DNA of 64,000 nt from CAZUGO01 sp964619935 (GTDB lineage: Bacteria > Planctomycetota > Phycisphaerae > UBA1845 > CAIVHJ01), in contig CAZUGO010000040.1 of NCBI GenBank assembly GCA_964619935.1, positions 62,001-126,000 on the forward strand. Direction: 5' to 3'. This document shows, one piece after another, positions 1-9,800 of this stretch; the first letter of the stretch is position 1, and each line of letters begins with the position of its first letter. A program made the translations under genes and the position numbers. Below the pieces are notes generated by a model, which was given only the letters and a program-made list of their open reading frames with translations, was not told the origin of the DNA and ran no database searches.

Positions 1-51
1 TATGGTCGCGCGTAGATTGCTTCCGGTTGGGGGGCGCAGGTGCATCGCCCA

Positions 52-78
52 TTGCAAACTGGATCCGATGTTGATAAT
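52..78 (+). promoter_or_regulatory. possible sigma70-type promoter
   Basis: TTGCAA at 52-57 and GATAAT at 73-78 are separated by only 15 bases, which is short. The start would fall about 60 bases before the first gene's start codon. Weak prediction from sequence only. Confidence 0.25.
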
Positions 79-146
79 TGATGAGGTTGGTGCGGCTCAT
101 GATCAAACAAGCGTTCGGTCCAACACTCCGCTCAGAAAGGCAAGAC

Positions 147-551
147 ATGGATGTAGCCGGTTGGCACGTCGGGGTTGACGAGGGTCCCAGCGAATCCCCA
201 TATGTTCCCAGTTGCGACCCCTCCGAGTTTGTCCCGCTGGTCTTCGCGATCTCCATCGACTGGGCCGAACGCTATCGCAGCGCCCTGGAGCAGCGAGGAA
301 TCCCGACCCTGGTGGAATCGGATCACCACAAGTTCAGTCTCGGATTGCTGATGCGGCGGGTCCCGCTGCTGGTCCCCGAAGAGATGCAGGACGAAGCCTC
401 TGAAATCGTCGCCCGCCTGGAACAGCTGGAGTCGGAGGGCGACGGCGATGATGAGTATTTTGACGAGGACGACGAAGAGCTGCTCGAGGACGACGACTTC
501 GACGATGCCGACGACGAGGACGATCTGATCGACGACGAAGACGAGTTTTGA
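147..551 (+). CDS. small DUF2007-like protein with acidic tail
   Basis: About 134 residues. The central part (roughly residues 30-90, around VFAISIDWAERY and VPLLVPEEMQDEA) reads like the small ferredoxin-like fold of DUF2007 'putative signal transducing' proteins. The last 45 residues are almost entirely Asp and Glu. I chose the ATG at 147 because AGAAAGG lies 6 bases upstream; in-frame starts at 78-99 have no ribosome site. The next gene follows 40 bases later in the same direction. The acidic tail suggests binding to a basic partner, and the next gene encodes an Arg-rich protein, so interaction is possible but is inference. Function unknown. Confidence 0.6.
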   Translation: MDVAGWHVGVDEGPSESPYVPSCDPSEFVPLVFAISIDWAERYRSALEQRGIPTLVESDHHKFSLGLLMRRVPLLVPEEMQDEASEIVARLEQLESEGDGDDEYFDEDDEELLEDDDFDDADDEDDLIDDEDEF

Positions 552-591
552 CCCCCCCGGTACGCCACGCCGGCATACCCAATGGTGACTC

Positions 592-906
592 ATGACCGAT
601 GACCCGTCCTACAGCGGCTCTGAGCGACGCGAGGGCGTCGACCGTCGCAGCAAGATCGATCGCCGGAACGGATTGGATCGGCGACGTGGCCCAGGTCGGC
701 GGCGCAGCGACATACGCAAGGCAGCCGAAGAAGGTGAGATGACCGACGAATTGCTGGAATTCGTGATGGCCATCGACGATTACAAGCGAGTCAACGAACG
801 CCCCTTCCCCAGTTGGTCCGAGATCTTCGAACTCATCCAGTACCTCGGCTACCGCAAGGTGGCCGACAAGGGTGAGCACATCAACGCCCTGAAATCGGAA
901 GATTGA
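592..906 (+). CDS. Arg-rich small hypothetical protein
   Basis: 104 residues. Residues 10-45 are very basic (repeated DRR/GRRR groups), followed by an ordinary globular stretch with aromatic residues (PFPSWSEIFELIQYLGYR). It probably shares a transcript with the acidic-tailed gene 40 bases upstream. The charge pattern is complementary to that protein's tail. It ends just before the convergent parA gene (15-base gap). I do not recognise a family; nucleic-acid binding through the Arg cluster is a guess. Confidence 0.55.
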   Translation: MTDDPSYSGSERREGVDRRSKIDRRNGLDRRRGPGRRRSDIRKAAEEGEMTDELLEFVMAIDDYKRVNERPFPSWSEIFELIQYLGYRKVADKGEHINALKSED

Positions 907-920
907 CCGCCCACGAACGG

Positions 921-1862
921 TCACGCACTGTGGGCCATGGGCGGTGTCACATCGCCCGGGCGTTCGCTCGCGGAACTCCCGGTGGGCGGTGCACCCGCCT
1001 CGCCAGGGGGCCGGTCAGCCTGTGCGATGGTCGTTCCCGCCAGCCGGACGGGAGGTGCGGCCGAGGCACTACTCGCGCACCAGGCCAACACTTCTGCGGC
1101 CAGAGCCGCATAATCGAGAGCGCCGTGGCTCTTGGGGGCGTAGTCCAGCACGCTCATGCCGTGGCTGGGGCTCTCCGCCAGCTTGATGTTCCGCCGAATA
1201 ACGGTATCAAACACCCGCGCCCGGCGCCAGGGAGTCTGCCCCGTGCGGGCGTTGCCGAAAAATCCCCGCAGGTCCTCGATGACCTCGCTGCCGAGCCGCG
1301 TCGACGACTCGTACATGCACAGCAGCACACCCGCCACCTGAATTTGCGGGTTGATGCGGGCCTGCACCAGTTGGACGGTCTCGAGCAGCTTCCCAACCCC
1401 CTGGAGTGCCAGAAAGTGGGCCTGCATGGGGATGATGACGTCGCTCGCAGCGCACAACCCGTTGAGCGTCAAGATGCCGAGCGAGGGCGGGCAGTCGATC
1501 AACACGAAGTCGAAGTCGCAGTCATCGCCGGCCAGGGCGTCCCGGAGAATGATCTCGCGCCCGATAACACTGATCAATTCCGTCTCGGCTGCGGCCAGAT
1601 CCTCATGTGCCGGGATGATCCACAACTGGCTGCCCAACAACTGCCGGGTCATACTGACCGGCTTGCCGTGGGCCAGCAGCGCGTAGGTGTTGCCGCCGTC
1701 GGCCTGCGGATCCACCCCCAAGTGCAGGCTGAGGTGCGCCTGCGGATCCAGGTCGACCAGCAGAACCGAGTGCCCCGCGCGGGCCAGCGCCGCGCCGAGG
1801 TTCGCGGTGGTCGTGGTCTTCCCAACCCCCCCTTTTTGATTGATCACCGCAATGCGCTTCAT
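921..1862 (-). CDS. ParA/Soj-family ATPase
   Basis: About 313 residues. The deviant Walker A motif (KGGVGKTTT, residues 9-17) and the LLVDLDPQAHLSLHLG and VLIDCPPSLGILT segments are the hallmarks of ParA/Soj ATPases, which form ATP-dependent dimers on DNA and position chromosomes or cargo. A strong ribosome site (GGAGG, 5 bases before the ATG at 1862) fixes the start. No parB or parS is visible next to it, so it is an orphan ParA; its cargo cannot be told from context. The C-terminal 50 residues are low-complexity and Ala/Pro-rich, beyond the usual family length. Confidence 0.88.
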   Translation of the reverse strand: MKRIAVINQKGGVGKTTTTANLGAALARAGHSVLLVDLDPQAHLSLHLGVDPQADGGNTYALLAHGKPVSMTRQLLGSQLWIIPAHEDLAAAETELISVIGREIILRDALAGDDCDFDFVLIDCPPSLGILTLNGLCAASDVIIPMQAHFLALQGVGKLLETVQLVQARINPQIQVAGVLLCMYESSTRLGSEVIEDLRGFFGNARTGQTPWRRARVFDTVIRRNIKLAESPSHGMSVLDYAPKSHGALDYAALAAEVLAWCASSASAAPPVRLAGTTIAQADRPPGEAGAPPTGSSASERPGDVTPPMAHSA

Positions 1863-2273
1863 CGGTACCTCCTTGTCCGACCCGGAACCGCCGCGCGTCA
1901 GCGAGGTTCCGGAGGATCGGGCCGACTTGCTGCATGTGCCCGCGCCGCCACACGGCAGTATACCCCGCGCCGTGAAGTGCCACAAATGCCGCCGCAGCTG
2001 CGGCAGCTGCGGAGTGCCTCCCCAGACGACACCCACTTGCCGGGGGTCCGGGTCACGGCGCGCTGCCCGAGCAGTTGTGAGTCTTGGCATTTCGACGGAA
2101 CGGAAGCGGCCTGATGCTTCCTTTCATGATTGGGTGTGGGCGATGTCAAGCCGGTCTTCACATCGGGCCCGGCCTGAGCAGGCGGCGCTGCCCGGAGCCG
2201 CGGCGACGGCGAGCACAGCAGCTCGGCACCAGAAGCGGCGACAGACCCGATGCTCAACTGAGCCGTGGAGCCC
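1863..2273. other. intergenic region upstream of parA
   Basis: About 410 bases with no convincing gene. Open frames here have no ribosome site and odd composition. It holds the parA promoter candidate and a short CTGCGGCAG-type repeat near 1990-2016. Confidence 0.5.
1957..1985 (-). promoter_or_regulatory. predicted promoter of parA
   Basis: On the minus strand TTGTGG (1985-1980), a 17-base spacer and TATACT (1962-1957). This predicts a leader of about 90 bases before the parA ATG. Sequence match only. Confidence 0.45.
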
Positions 2274-3170
2274 TTAGAGCCAGGAGATCGCGAGCGCTAC
2301 CAGGCACATCGCCAGCGTCCCCAGTGCACAGTACCCAATGAGTTCCTTGACCATCGGCGGCACGCGGCAACCCAGCCGGTCATCGAACCAGTCCAGAATC
2401 TGGACCAGGCGGCGGCCGCCGAATTGGCGGGCGGAGCCGATCAATCTGCGCGAGCGGGCGGCGCTGCGGACCCGCAGCAGTCGCCAGATCGAGACCGAGT
2501 CAAGCAAGTCCTCGGGCTGCCGCGGGTCGTCGGCGGCCCGCGGCGCGGGAGAATCGGCCACCGCGACTTTCGGTGCCGATTCCGATTGACGCGGTGCGCC
2601 GGCGCCGTCAGCAGCGCTCGGCGGAGGCGGAGGCAGGTCGGGCACTTCAGCCAGGAGGGCGTCCAAGTCGCGATCCAGTTGTCGCTCCTGCTCGGACACC
2701 ACTTCGAAACTCGGCGGCGCAGCAGGGAGAGGTTCACTGGGAATGGCGCCGGCGATATCCTCGTCCACCGTCGCTGGGCGGCCGGCGGGGAACCCTGGGC
2801 TCGAGCCGGAATCTCGGGATGGGGCTGCGGAGTCCGAAGTGGCCGACATCCCACTGATCAGTTGCTCCATGCGGCTAAGCTCCTGATCGACGTCGGCCAC
2901 AACGTCCTCGGGAGGGACCCGTTCGCCGTCCTGAATCAGAGGCGAGGCCTTTGACAAACCGACGTCATCCGCAACCGGAGCCCGAGCCGGGTCACCGCCC
3001 GACCCGCCGGCTTTAGCGGCAGGCGCGATGCCGACCGATGGATCGCTGTCCGTCAGCACCTCGTCGGTCAGGGCCTCCACTTCCCCCAGAAGCCTGTCGA
3101 TCTGATCGTCCAGACACTCATCACTCGAGGCTGCCCCGGGCTTCGACTTGTCTTCAGGTTCAAGGGCCAT
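2274..3170 (-). CDS. hypothetical protein with C-terminal membrane anchor
   Basis: 298 residues. Mostly charged and disordered-looking (Asp/Glu/Ser/Pro-rich), with two predicted amphipathic helices near residues 20-40 (DDQIDRLLGEVEALTDEVL) and 155-175 (RQLDRDLDALLAEV) that repeat an L/D pattern. A single hydrophobic helix at the extreme C-terminus (ALGTLAMCLVALAISWL) would tail-anchor it in the inner membrane. It is divergent from rsmE. No family recognised. Confidence 0.6.
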   Translation of the reverse strand: MALEPEDKSKPGAASSDECLDDQIDRLLGEVEALTDEVLTDSDPSVGIAPAAKAGGSGGDPARAPVADDVGLSKASPLIQDGERVPPEDVVADVDQELSRMEQLISGMSATSDSAAPSRDSGSSPGFPAGRPATVDEDIAGAIPSEPLPAAPPSFEVVSEQERQLDRDLDALLAEVPDLPPPPPSAADGAGAPRQSESAPKVAVADSPAPRAADDPRQPEDLLDSVSIWRLLRVRSAARSRRLIGSARQFGGRRLVQILDWFDDRLGCRVPPMVKELIGYCALGTLAMCLVALAISWL

Positions 3171-3318
3171 CGTGGTGCTTTCCGGGAGCTGCCGCCGACC
3201 CTCTGTCCGCCGGCAGTTGATCTGCCGGGCGGCGCTCGCTACGCTCCTTCCTATTCATCGGAAGTCCGGTTTCGGAACTCTAAGCAAACCGAGGCAGCGC
3301 GGCCGCCAGCGACAGACC

Positions 3319-4044
3319 ATGACCAGCCAGCGCTTCTATGTCGGGCCCCAATCCCTGGCCGCATGCGGAGCGGTCACCCTGTCGCCCGAAGAGGCCCGTC
3401 ATGCCTCAGCGGCGCGGCGGTTGCGGGTCGGCGATGCTGTAACCCTCTTTGACGGTGCCGGGGTGGAAGGCCAGGGACACATCTCGGCCAGCGGTCGGGG
3501 CGGCGTCTGCGTGGCGGTTGAACACCTGAGCCACCGCCCGCCCGATGCCGCCGTGCAGGTCACCTTGGCGACGGCCCTGCCCAAGGGCCCCCGCCAGGAT
3601 CTACTGGTGGAGAAATGCACCGAGCTGGGCGTCCACGCCATTTGGCCGATGCGGTGCGCCCGCAGTATCGTCAAACCATCCGGGTCCCGCCTGCACAAGC
3701 TGCGGCGCACCGCGATCGAGGCCTGCAAACAATCCCAGCGTTGCTGGGTCCCCGAAATCGCCGAACCGCTGGAGTTTGCCGAGGTGCTGGACCGCGCCTC
3801 GGGCTTCGATTGCTCGTGGCTGGCTCATCCGGAAGCCGGGCGATCGGCCCCAGGCACGGCGGCCGGCAGCGCCCTGATCGCCATCGGGCCCGAGGGAGGC
3901 TTCGACGACCACGAACTGCAGGCCGCCGCCGCCGCGGGCATGACCACGTTCGCTCTGGGCGCAACCCGGTTGCGCATCGAGACCGCTGCCATCGCCGCAC
4001 TGGCCCAGTGGCTGTGCCGATCGGGCGTTGCCGACTCCGAGTGA
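3319..4044 (+). CDS. rsmE: 16S rRNA m3U1498 methyltransferase RsmE
   Basis: About 241 residues, the usual length of RsmE. RsmE is a SPOUT-class, SAM-dependent enzyme that methylates N3 of U1498 in 16S rRNA. The N-terminal PUA-like domain includes HASAARRLRVGD, and the C-terminal SPOUT knot carries the signature IGPEGGFDDHEL (about residue 190) and LRIETAAIAAL (about 217). I took the ATG at 3319 (MTSQRFYVGP) because family homology starts there; the frame stays open upstream. The permease gene follows 60 bases downstream. Confidence 0.92.
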   Translation: MTSQRFYVGPQSLAACGAVTLSPEEARHASAARRLRVGDAVTLFDGAGVEGQGHISASGRGGVCVAVEHLSHRPPDAAVQVTLATALPKGPRQDLLVEKCTELGVHAIWPMRCARSIVKPSGSRLHKLRRTAIEACKQSQRCWVPEIAEPLEFAEVLDRASGFDCSWLAHPEAGRSAPGTAAGSALIAIGPEGGFDDHELQAAAAAGMTTFALGATRLRIETAAIAALAQWLCRSGVADSE

Positions 4045-4104
4045 TTCTGTTACTAATTCGCCACCCCCTGTCCTGACCTCGAACCATCGGAGCGAACCGG
4101 ACCT

Positions 4105-5232
4105 ATGGCAGATCACCCACAGCGTTACGATTTCGATCGCGTGTTTCGGCTGGTGCTGACCACCGGAACGATCCTGGGCGGCCTCTGGCTGTTGAATTAC
4201 CTGAGCGGGGTGATTCTGCCGTTCGCCGTGGCCGTGCTGTTGGCCTACTTGCTGAACCCAGTGGTCAATGCCTTTGAGCAACGTCTCGGGGGGCGCCGCG
4301 GCATGGCGGTGGCGGTGACCGTCACGGTGTTCAGCCTGTTTCTGCTGGTGCTGATCCCATTTCTGGGCGCGCTGGTCTGGGGGGAGTTCAACGAGGCCTG
4401 TGCGGTCATCGCCAACCCCGAGACCAAGCACCGGATCGTGACCGCCTTGGAACCTCTGATCGAGAGGTCCGGGAGCCTGCGCACCTGGCTGGATGAATTC
4501 ATCGAGAAGACCGACTCCGCCCAGTTGCAGCAGATGGCCGCCAACGCCTTCAAGATGGTGTTTCCGCAGGTCAAGAGTCTGACCGTCGGCGTGGCCAACC
4601 TGCTCGGCAGCATGATTCAAGCCGTGTTCGCCCTTACGGTGCTGATCATCATTTTCATCTACATGATCTTCCTGATGATGGACTTCAACGAGTTTCAAGC
4701 ACACTGGCAGGGCCAACTGCCGCCGCGTTACCGCGATGGGATCGTCGCTTTCCTGGGCGAATTCAGCACGGCCATGGGCCGCTACTTCAGGGGGCAGTTC
4801 CTGGTGGCGCTGTGCTGCGGCGTGCTGTTCGCGGCGGGGTTCATGATCGTGGGCCTGCGGATGGCGGTGCTGCTGGGGCTGTTCATCGGGCTGCTCAACA
4901 TGGTGCCGTACCTGCAGACCATCGGCCTGGTGCCGGCCCTACTCCTGGGGCTGCTGCGGGCGTACGAGACCTCTGCCAGCCCGGTGGGTCTGGTGGTTGC
5001 GGTGCTGCTGGTGTTCGGCGTCGTCCAGCTAATTCAAGAGGCCGTGCTCGTTCCCCGGATCATGGGCCGGACAACCGGGCTCAAGCCGTGGGTCATCCTG
5101 CTGGGGATCTTCGTCTGGGGAAAGTTGCTGGGGTTCCTGGGTCTGGTGCTGGCCATTCCACTGAGCTGCCTGGGGCTGGCTTACTACCGGCGGTTCATCC
5201 TGGGCCACCCGACTGCTGCGACGCGCGAGTAG
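4105..5232 (+). CDS. AI-2E/PerM family permease
   Basis: 375 residues, hydrophobic, with about eight predicted membrane helices in the 2+1+5 arrangement of the UPF0118/AI-2E (PerM/TqsA) family. The C-terminal signature is present (GLFIGLLNMVPYLQTIGLVP and a late RIMGRTTGLKPWVILLGIF segment). Members export small molecules or ions; the substrate cannot be read from sequence. It lies 60 bases after rsmE and may share its transcript. Its 3' side faces the AT-rich repeat array. Confidence 0.85.
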   Translation: MADHPQRYDFDRVFRLVLTTGTILGGLWLLNYLSGVILPFAVAVLLAYLLNPVVNAFEQRLGGRRGMAVAVTVTVFSLFLLVLIPFLGALVWGEFNEACAVIANPETKHRIVTALEPLIERSGSLRTWLDEFIEKTDSAQLQQMAANAFKMVFPQVKSLTVGVANLLGSMIQAVFALTVLIIIFIYMIFLMMDFNEFQAHWQGQLPPRYRDGIVAFLGEFSTAMGRYFRGQFLVALCCGVLFAAGFMIVGLRMAVLLGLFIGLLNMVPYLQTIGLVPALLLGLLRAYETSASPVGLVVAVLLVFGVVQLIQEAVLVPRIMGRTTGLKPWVILLGIFVWGKLLGFLGLVLAIPLSCLGLAYYRRFILGHPTAATRE

Positions 5233-5333
5233 CGCCCTCCTTGTTCGGCAGGTCAGCCGTATGGAGGCCCCCCCTGAAGTCCGACAACCCAGCGTGCCGG
5301 CCCGTTTTTCGAGGTCCGCTCGTTTTCAGAAAA

Positions 5334-5462
5334 AATGGTACCATCAAATAGGGCAAATGAAGATACCATTTATAGCAAACCGTATCTTCATTTTGATCAT
5401 CTGATACCATGGTTTGATACAAACGGTATCTTCATTTGCATCATTTGGTACCATGGTTTTAG
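5334..5462. repeat. AT-rich GGTAYC array, copy 1
   Basis: An AT-rich island in GC-rich DNA. GGTACC, GATACC or (G/C)GTATC occurs at 5337, 5362, 5381, 5403, 5425 and 5447, i.e. spacings of 25, 19, 22, 22 and 22 bases. CAAATGAAGATACC (5354-5367) is perfectly complementary to GGTATCTTCATTTG (5425-5438) and pairs over 12 bases with 5382-5393, so strong hairpins are possible. It sits between the convergent 3' ends of the permease and the pseudopilin gene. The reverse complement of the array at 50303-50430 aligns with it. No coding potential. Confidence 0.85.
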
Positions 5463-5558
5463 CTGTACCCCACCGGCACCGGGCAACCAGGTCCACCTGG
5501 GTGGTTCTTGCGGCCCATTCCGGGCGGGTTTGCCGTAGTGTTCCCGGGGGCGGGGGTC

Positions 5559-6524
5559 TTAGGGATAAAGTGGGTAGGGCGGCACCGGAGCGACCGCCGG
5601 ATCCGCTCGATAACTGTAATCCGCTGCCAGCAAGATCCGATCGAGGCTGCGCGAGAGTTGGGCGAACAGCGGCATCCCGTCGGGCGCGAAGGCCGCGGTC
5701 GGCACCGTGGCCCACGGGGCCGACTCGGTCGAACTGACCTGCTGCAAATCGTTGTCGAAGCTCTGTACCGAGCTATCCAGGTAGACGACGTTGACTTTCT
5801 GACCCTGGTGGGGCTGATCCTCCGCCTGGGCTCCGTCCTGCAAGTAATTGGCGTCCAGGGCGAGGGCCGCGACTTCCACTTTGAACGGTTGTCCGCTGTC
5901 GGGCTGGGCCGTGCTCAGCGAGGTCCCGTAGTTGGATCGCAGATCGTCCAGCCGCCCGTCCAGGCGGACCTCGGGCGCGGTCATATCCATCTGCCGGTAA
6001 AAATACGAACCGCGCGCCACCAGGGTGAAGGCATCCGTGTTCGCCGTTTTTTGGCCGATCTTCGTGGTTTCCTGATCGACGTTCAGCCGGCTGTCCGCCG
6101 GGCAATACATGAATTCGTTGCCCGCCTTGCCGGGCTGCTTCTGCAGCAGCCCCAACCCGATGTACTGCGGCTTGCGGAGCTGGGCCTGGCCGCCGGCATC
6201 CACATACGCCGGGTCCTTCGAGGCCGTGTAGGGGTCACCCAGCCAGACCACGTTGGTGGCCAGAAACGCAGAGATGAACTGGTTGGCACTGGAGATCGGT
6301 TCGTGCGACGGCCCCCGCGGGATGCGGTCGTCGTTCTGCAGGGCGTACGTCTGGATCAATTGCCCCGCGGTCCGCAGATTGGCTTGGCAAGCGACCAGCC
6401 GGGCGCTCCGCCGACCTGCATTGATCGACGGAATCAGAATAGACAACAGGATGGCGATGACCGAGACCGACACCAGGAGTTCAACCAGAGTGAACCCGGC
6501 GATTCGAGGCACGTGTCTGCTCAT
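5559..6524 (-). CDS. type II pseudopilin-like protein
   Basis: 321 residues. The N-terminus is a class III (prepilin peptidase) signal: short basic leader, Gly, then FTLVELLVSVSVIAILLS with Glu at position 5 of the mature protein. The rest is globular, with a YCPAD segment and a late VYLDSSVQSFDND region typical of the large planctomycete pseudopilin families. Probably processed by PilD and assembled into, or presented by, a type II secretion or pilus-like system; no assembly genes are in the window. The start follows a promoter at 6551-6580 with a leader of about 20 bases; the ribosome site is weak. Confidence 0.85.
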   Translation of the reverse strand: MSRHVPRIAGFTLVELLVSVSVIAILLSILIPSINAGRRSARLVACQANLRTAGQLIQTYALQNDDRIPRGPSHEPISSANQFISAFLATNVVWLGDPYTASKDPAYVDAGGQAQLRKPQYIGLGLLQKQPGKAGNEFMYCPADSRLNVDQETTKIGQKTANTDAFTLVARGSYFYRQMDMTAPEVRLDGRLDDLRSNYGTSLSTAQPDSGQPFKVEVAALALDANYLQDGAQAEDQPHQGQKVNVVYLDSSVQSFDNDLQQVSSTESAPWATVPTAAFAPDGMPLFAQLSRSLDRILLAADYSYRADPAVAPVPPYPLYP

Positions 6525-6550
6525 GGCAAGCCCACCCCATCGAAAACCTC

Positions 6551-6580
6551 AGAATAGCCGATTTGTGCCGGTCGACGCAA
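6551..6580 (-). promoter_or_regulatory. predicted promoter of pseudopilin gene
   Basis: Minus strand TTGCGT (6580-6575), 18-base spacer, TATTCT (6556-6551). Lies back to back with the promoter at 6616-6645. Confidence 0.5.
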
Positions 6581-6615
6581 ATCCTCCGGCCCGGCGGTCC
6601 CGAGCCGACAGCCGC

Positions 6616-6645
6616 TTGACGGGACAATTGCGCCCGCCGTAAGAT
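6616..6645 (+). promoter_or_regulatory. predicted promoter of FG-GAP lipoprotein
   Basis: TTGACG (6616-6621), 18-base spacer, TAAGAT (6640-6645). The leader would be about 160 bases to the ATG at 6810. Confidence 0.5.
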
Positions 6646-6809
6646 GCACTGACGCTCGAGGGTGCCTTTGGCCGTAAGCGAACCGTCCCGAAGGGGTTGA
6701 GTCGCCCAGCGGTCCGACATCCGCGCCGCTTGCGACGCGTTCCGCGGCCATACAGCCCACCCCAAAGGTCACTGCTTCGGGAGCAAACCACCACGCAAGG
6801 AGTCCGAGC

Positions 6810-9800
6810 ATGGGCAATCAGCGACGCCCCACCAGCGGGTCGAATCCACGCAGGAGCACCGTGCTGATCGGCTGCACTGCCGCCGCCATGCTGCTGACCG
6901 CGGTGGTCATCGGCTGCGGCGGATTCAACCCATCGGCGTTTATCAGCCCAGGGGTCTCCGGCAATCAACCGCCGTCGATCACGGTGATTTCGCCCAGCAC
7001 CAACCAACCGATCAGCCAGGGCACCCAGTTTATCATCCGCTGGACGGACAGCGATCCGGACGACAACGCCTTCATCGACATCGATCTGGTGGAAACCGAC
7101 GGCCTGAGTGTCTTTGAAGTGGCCGGCGGCCTGCGGGAAAACGATGTCAGCGAAGACCTTTTCGTGGTCGAGACCGAGGACATTGTCATCGGCAGCTACT
7201 TCGTCCGTCTGACCATTGACGACCTGGTCAACACCCCGGTCGTGGCCTTCGCCGAGGACGCCGACAGCGGCAACCGCGTGGTGGTGGACATCACCGCTCC
7301 GGGGACCGGCTCTCAGAACCTGCCTCCGCGGGTGTTCGTGGCCGAACCGCAAACCAACATCGGCGCCTCGCAGAATGACGTCATCACCATCTCGATCCGC
7401 CCCACGCCGCTGATCCCAGGAGACGATGATCCCGGCCCCGCGTTCCACTACGACCAGGAGGATCCGGTGAATGTGGCCATCCTGCTGGACTTCGACACCA
7501 ACCCAACCAACGATGACTACACGGTCGACAACGACCCCGGCAATATCGTCCTGGAGCGCGACCTGCTTCCCGAAGGAGCCTTCGCCCAGGAGAACTACGC
7601 CGTCACGGTGAACGTCCAGGACATCCCGGTGCGCGAGGACGGCCAAGGGTACTTTCCGCGGGTGACGATTACCGACGGGCTGACCGTCACCCATGCGTAC
7701 TCTTCGGGCAAGCTCTTCGTGTTGCAACTGGTGGAAGGCTCCGCCCAGAGCAGCCGCCGGACGGTCGATCTGGATGACGTCGGCGGCACCCTGGCGGGCG
7801 CGCGGTTCGTGGGCTTCAATCCGTTCGGCAACCTGGGTACCACCATGGGGTCGGCTCTGGACCTGGATAACGACGGCATCGGCGATTTCGTGGTCGTGGC
7901 TCAATACGGAAACCCCCGCAACCTGGGCAACATCGGTGAGGCTTACGTGGTGTACGGCCGGGCGCTCCGCTTCGGCGGCACCATCAACATCAACACCATC
8001 GGACCGGTATCGCCCAGCACCAGTGTCAACCGGCTGCGCGGCACCGTGCTGCACCCGACGACGGATTTCAACAGCCCGGTGCTGGTCGACATTGCCTTCG
8101 GTGACGACCGCCGCATCACCCAGGTCATCAGCCTCTCGGAGCCCTACACGCTGGGAATCACCGACTTCGCCGTGATCCCGAACCTGGGCAGTGGTGGCAC
8201 TTTCCCTGATTGCCAATTGCCGGAACTCCTGCTCGGCGTCCCCCATTCCGAATACGTCGGGACCACCCGAGACGACGACCCCGCCGATAACCCCTCGGAT
8301 GACTGCGGATCACTGTACTGCTACCCGGACAACCTCCCGAACAACATCGCCCTGTCCGATCCGGCAACTGATCCGGCGTTCAACAACCGCTACAGCCTGG
8401 ACGTCAACGGGGCCATGGAAGAAAAGTGCGGCACGGTGATCCTGTTCTACGGGGAAAACGCCATCGCGGCCACCGATGTCGAAGCCGACGACGACGGCAT
8501 CCCCTGCAACAACAACATTTCGCCGACCGCCGAAGTCTTTGGTGCCACCGATTGCGGCAACCTGGCCGGCGATATACTGTATTACTTCGGAGCGCGATTC
8601 AATGTCGCCATTTTCGACAACCTCGGGGAGACGCTCAATGATGTGCCCGGCGTCGGGACCTTTCCGATTGAACCGCTGAACTCACATTTCGGGATGACCG
8701 TGTCGATTCTGCCGGACATCGACCTCAACGGATTGCCCGAGATCATCATCAGCGCCCCGCGGAACGAACTGGAGACGCAGCAGCTGGCCAACCAGTTTGG
8801 CGAAGGACACCCGCATCTGGCCTCGCGGTTGTCGCGCGGGAACATCACGGTCTTCCTGGGCCAGGACTTCGTCTCCATGGGCCCGGCCCCCAACGGCACC
8901 GTGCACATTCCGTTCGTGGCCACGTCGGCCCGATCCGACGCCAGTTGCTCAATACCGTGCAGCCCGCGGATCCTGGAGACCAACCTGTCCGCCCGCGGCA
9001 TCGGCGCCGCCAACGGCAGCAACGTGGTACCCGGGTGGTTCCTGGTCCGCGGGGAAAAGCCGTCGGACAAACTGGCCGGCGGTACTTCGGCCGGTGACTT
9101 TAACCTGGACGGGCCGGCCGACGTGCTCTGCGGGGCCCCGTTCGCCGATCCGCGGTTGGACACCGACAACAATGGCTTTCCCGACACCATCGTGGAAGAT
9201 GCCGGGAAGGTTTACGTCGTCTACTCGCGGTTTCCATTCGGTGACGTCGAGCTGATCTCCGCCGAGTTGCCCTCCGCCCAGTTGCCGCGGCAGCCGATGC
9301 TGCGGATCTTCGGCGAGCGCCCCCGAGACCACCTTGGCCTGAAGCAGGAAGGCGGCGTGGACATCAACGGCGACAGCATTCCCGACGTGATCATCGGATC
9401 CGAAGACCTCGACGGTCAGGGCCTGGTCAACAATGGCTTCGTCGGCGTCGTGCTCGGCGGTCAGCGGATCGACGGCGATCGCGTCGTGTCCCAGATCGGC
9501 ACCACGGAACTCTCCGGAACGCGGATCTACGGAGCGCACAGCGGCGACCGCTTCGGGGCCGACATCAGCCCGGCGGGCGACTTCAACCAGGACGGACTGG
9601 GTGACTTGCTGGTCTCCGCTCCGGGGGAAGCCATCACCCTCACCGGCGAGGACAAGCCGCGCAACGGGGTGGTCTACCTGATCTTCGGGGGTCGGCACCT
9701 GGAAGATCATGCATTCAGTACCAGCCAGATTGGCACCGAAGCGCTGCCGGGCATCGTGTTCGTCGGCCCCTACCAGCGAGGCACGCTGGACGGCTTCGAA

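Noticed and set aside
1898..2257. 119-codon minus-strand frame upstream of parA
   Set aside because: Arg/Ser/Pro/Cys low complexity, covers the parA promoter candidate, no ribosome site.
5334..5462. Could the AT-rich array be a CRISPR array?
   Set aside because: Units have variable spacing (19-25 bases), both orientations occur inside the array, and there are no unique spacers of constant length and no cas genes.
6549..8246. 565-codon minus-strand frame over the start of the FG-GAP gene
   Set aside because: Antisense shadow: Arg/Val/His-rich, no ribosome site, and it covers a promoter and a clear lipoprotein signal on the other strand.
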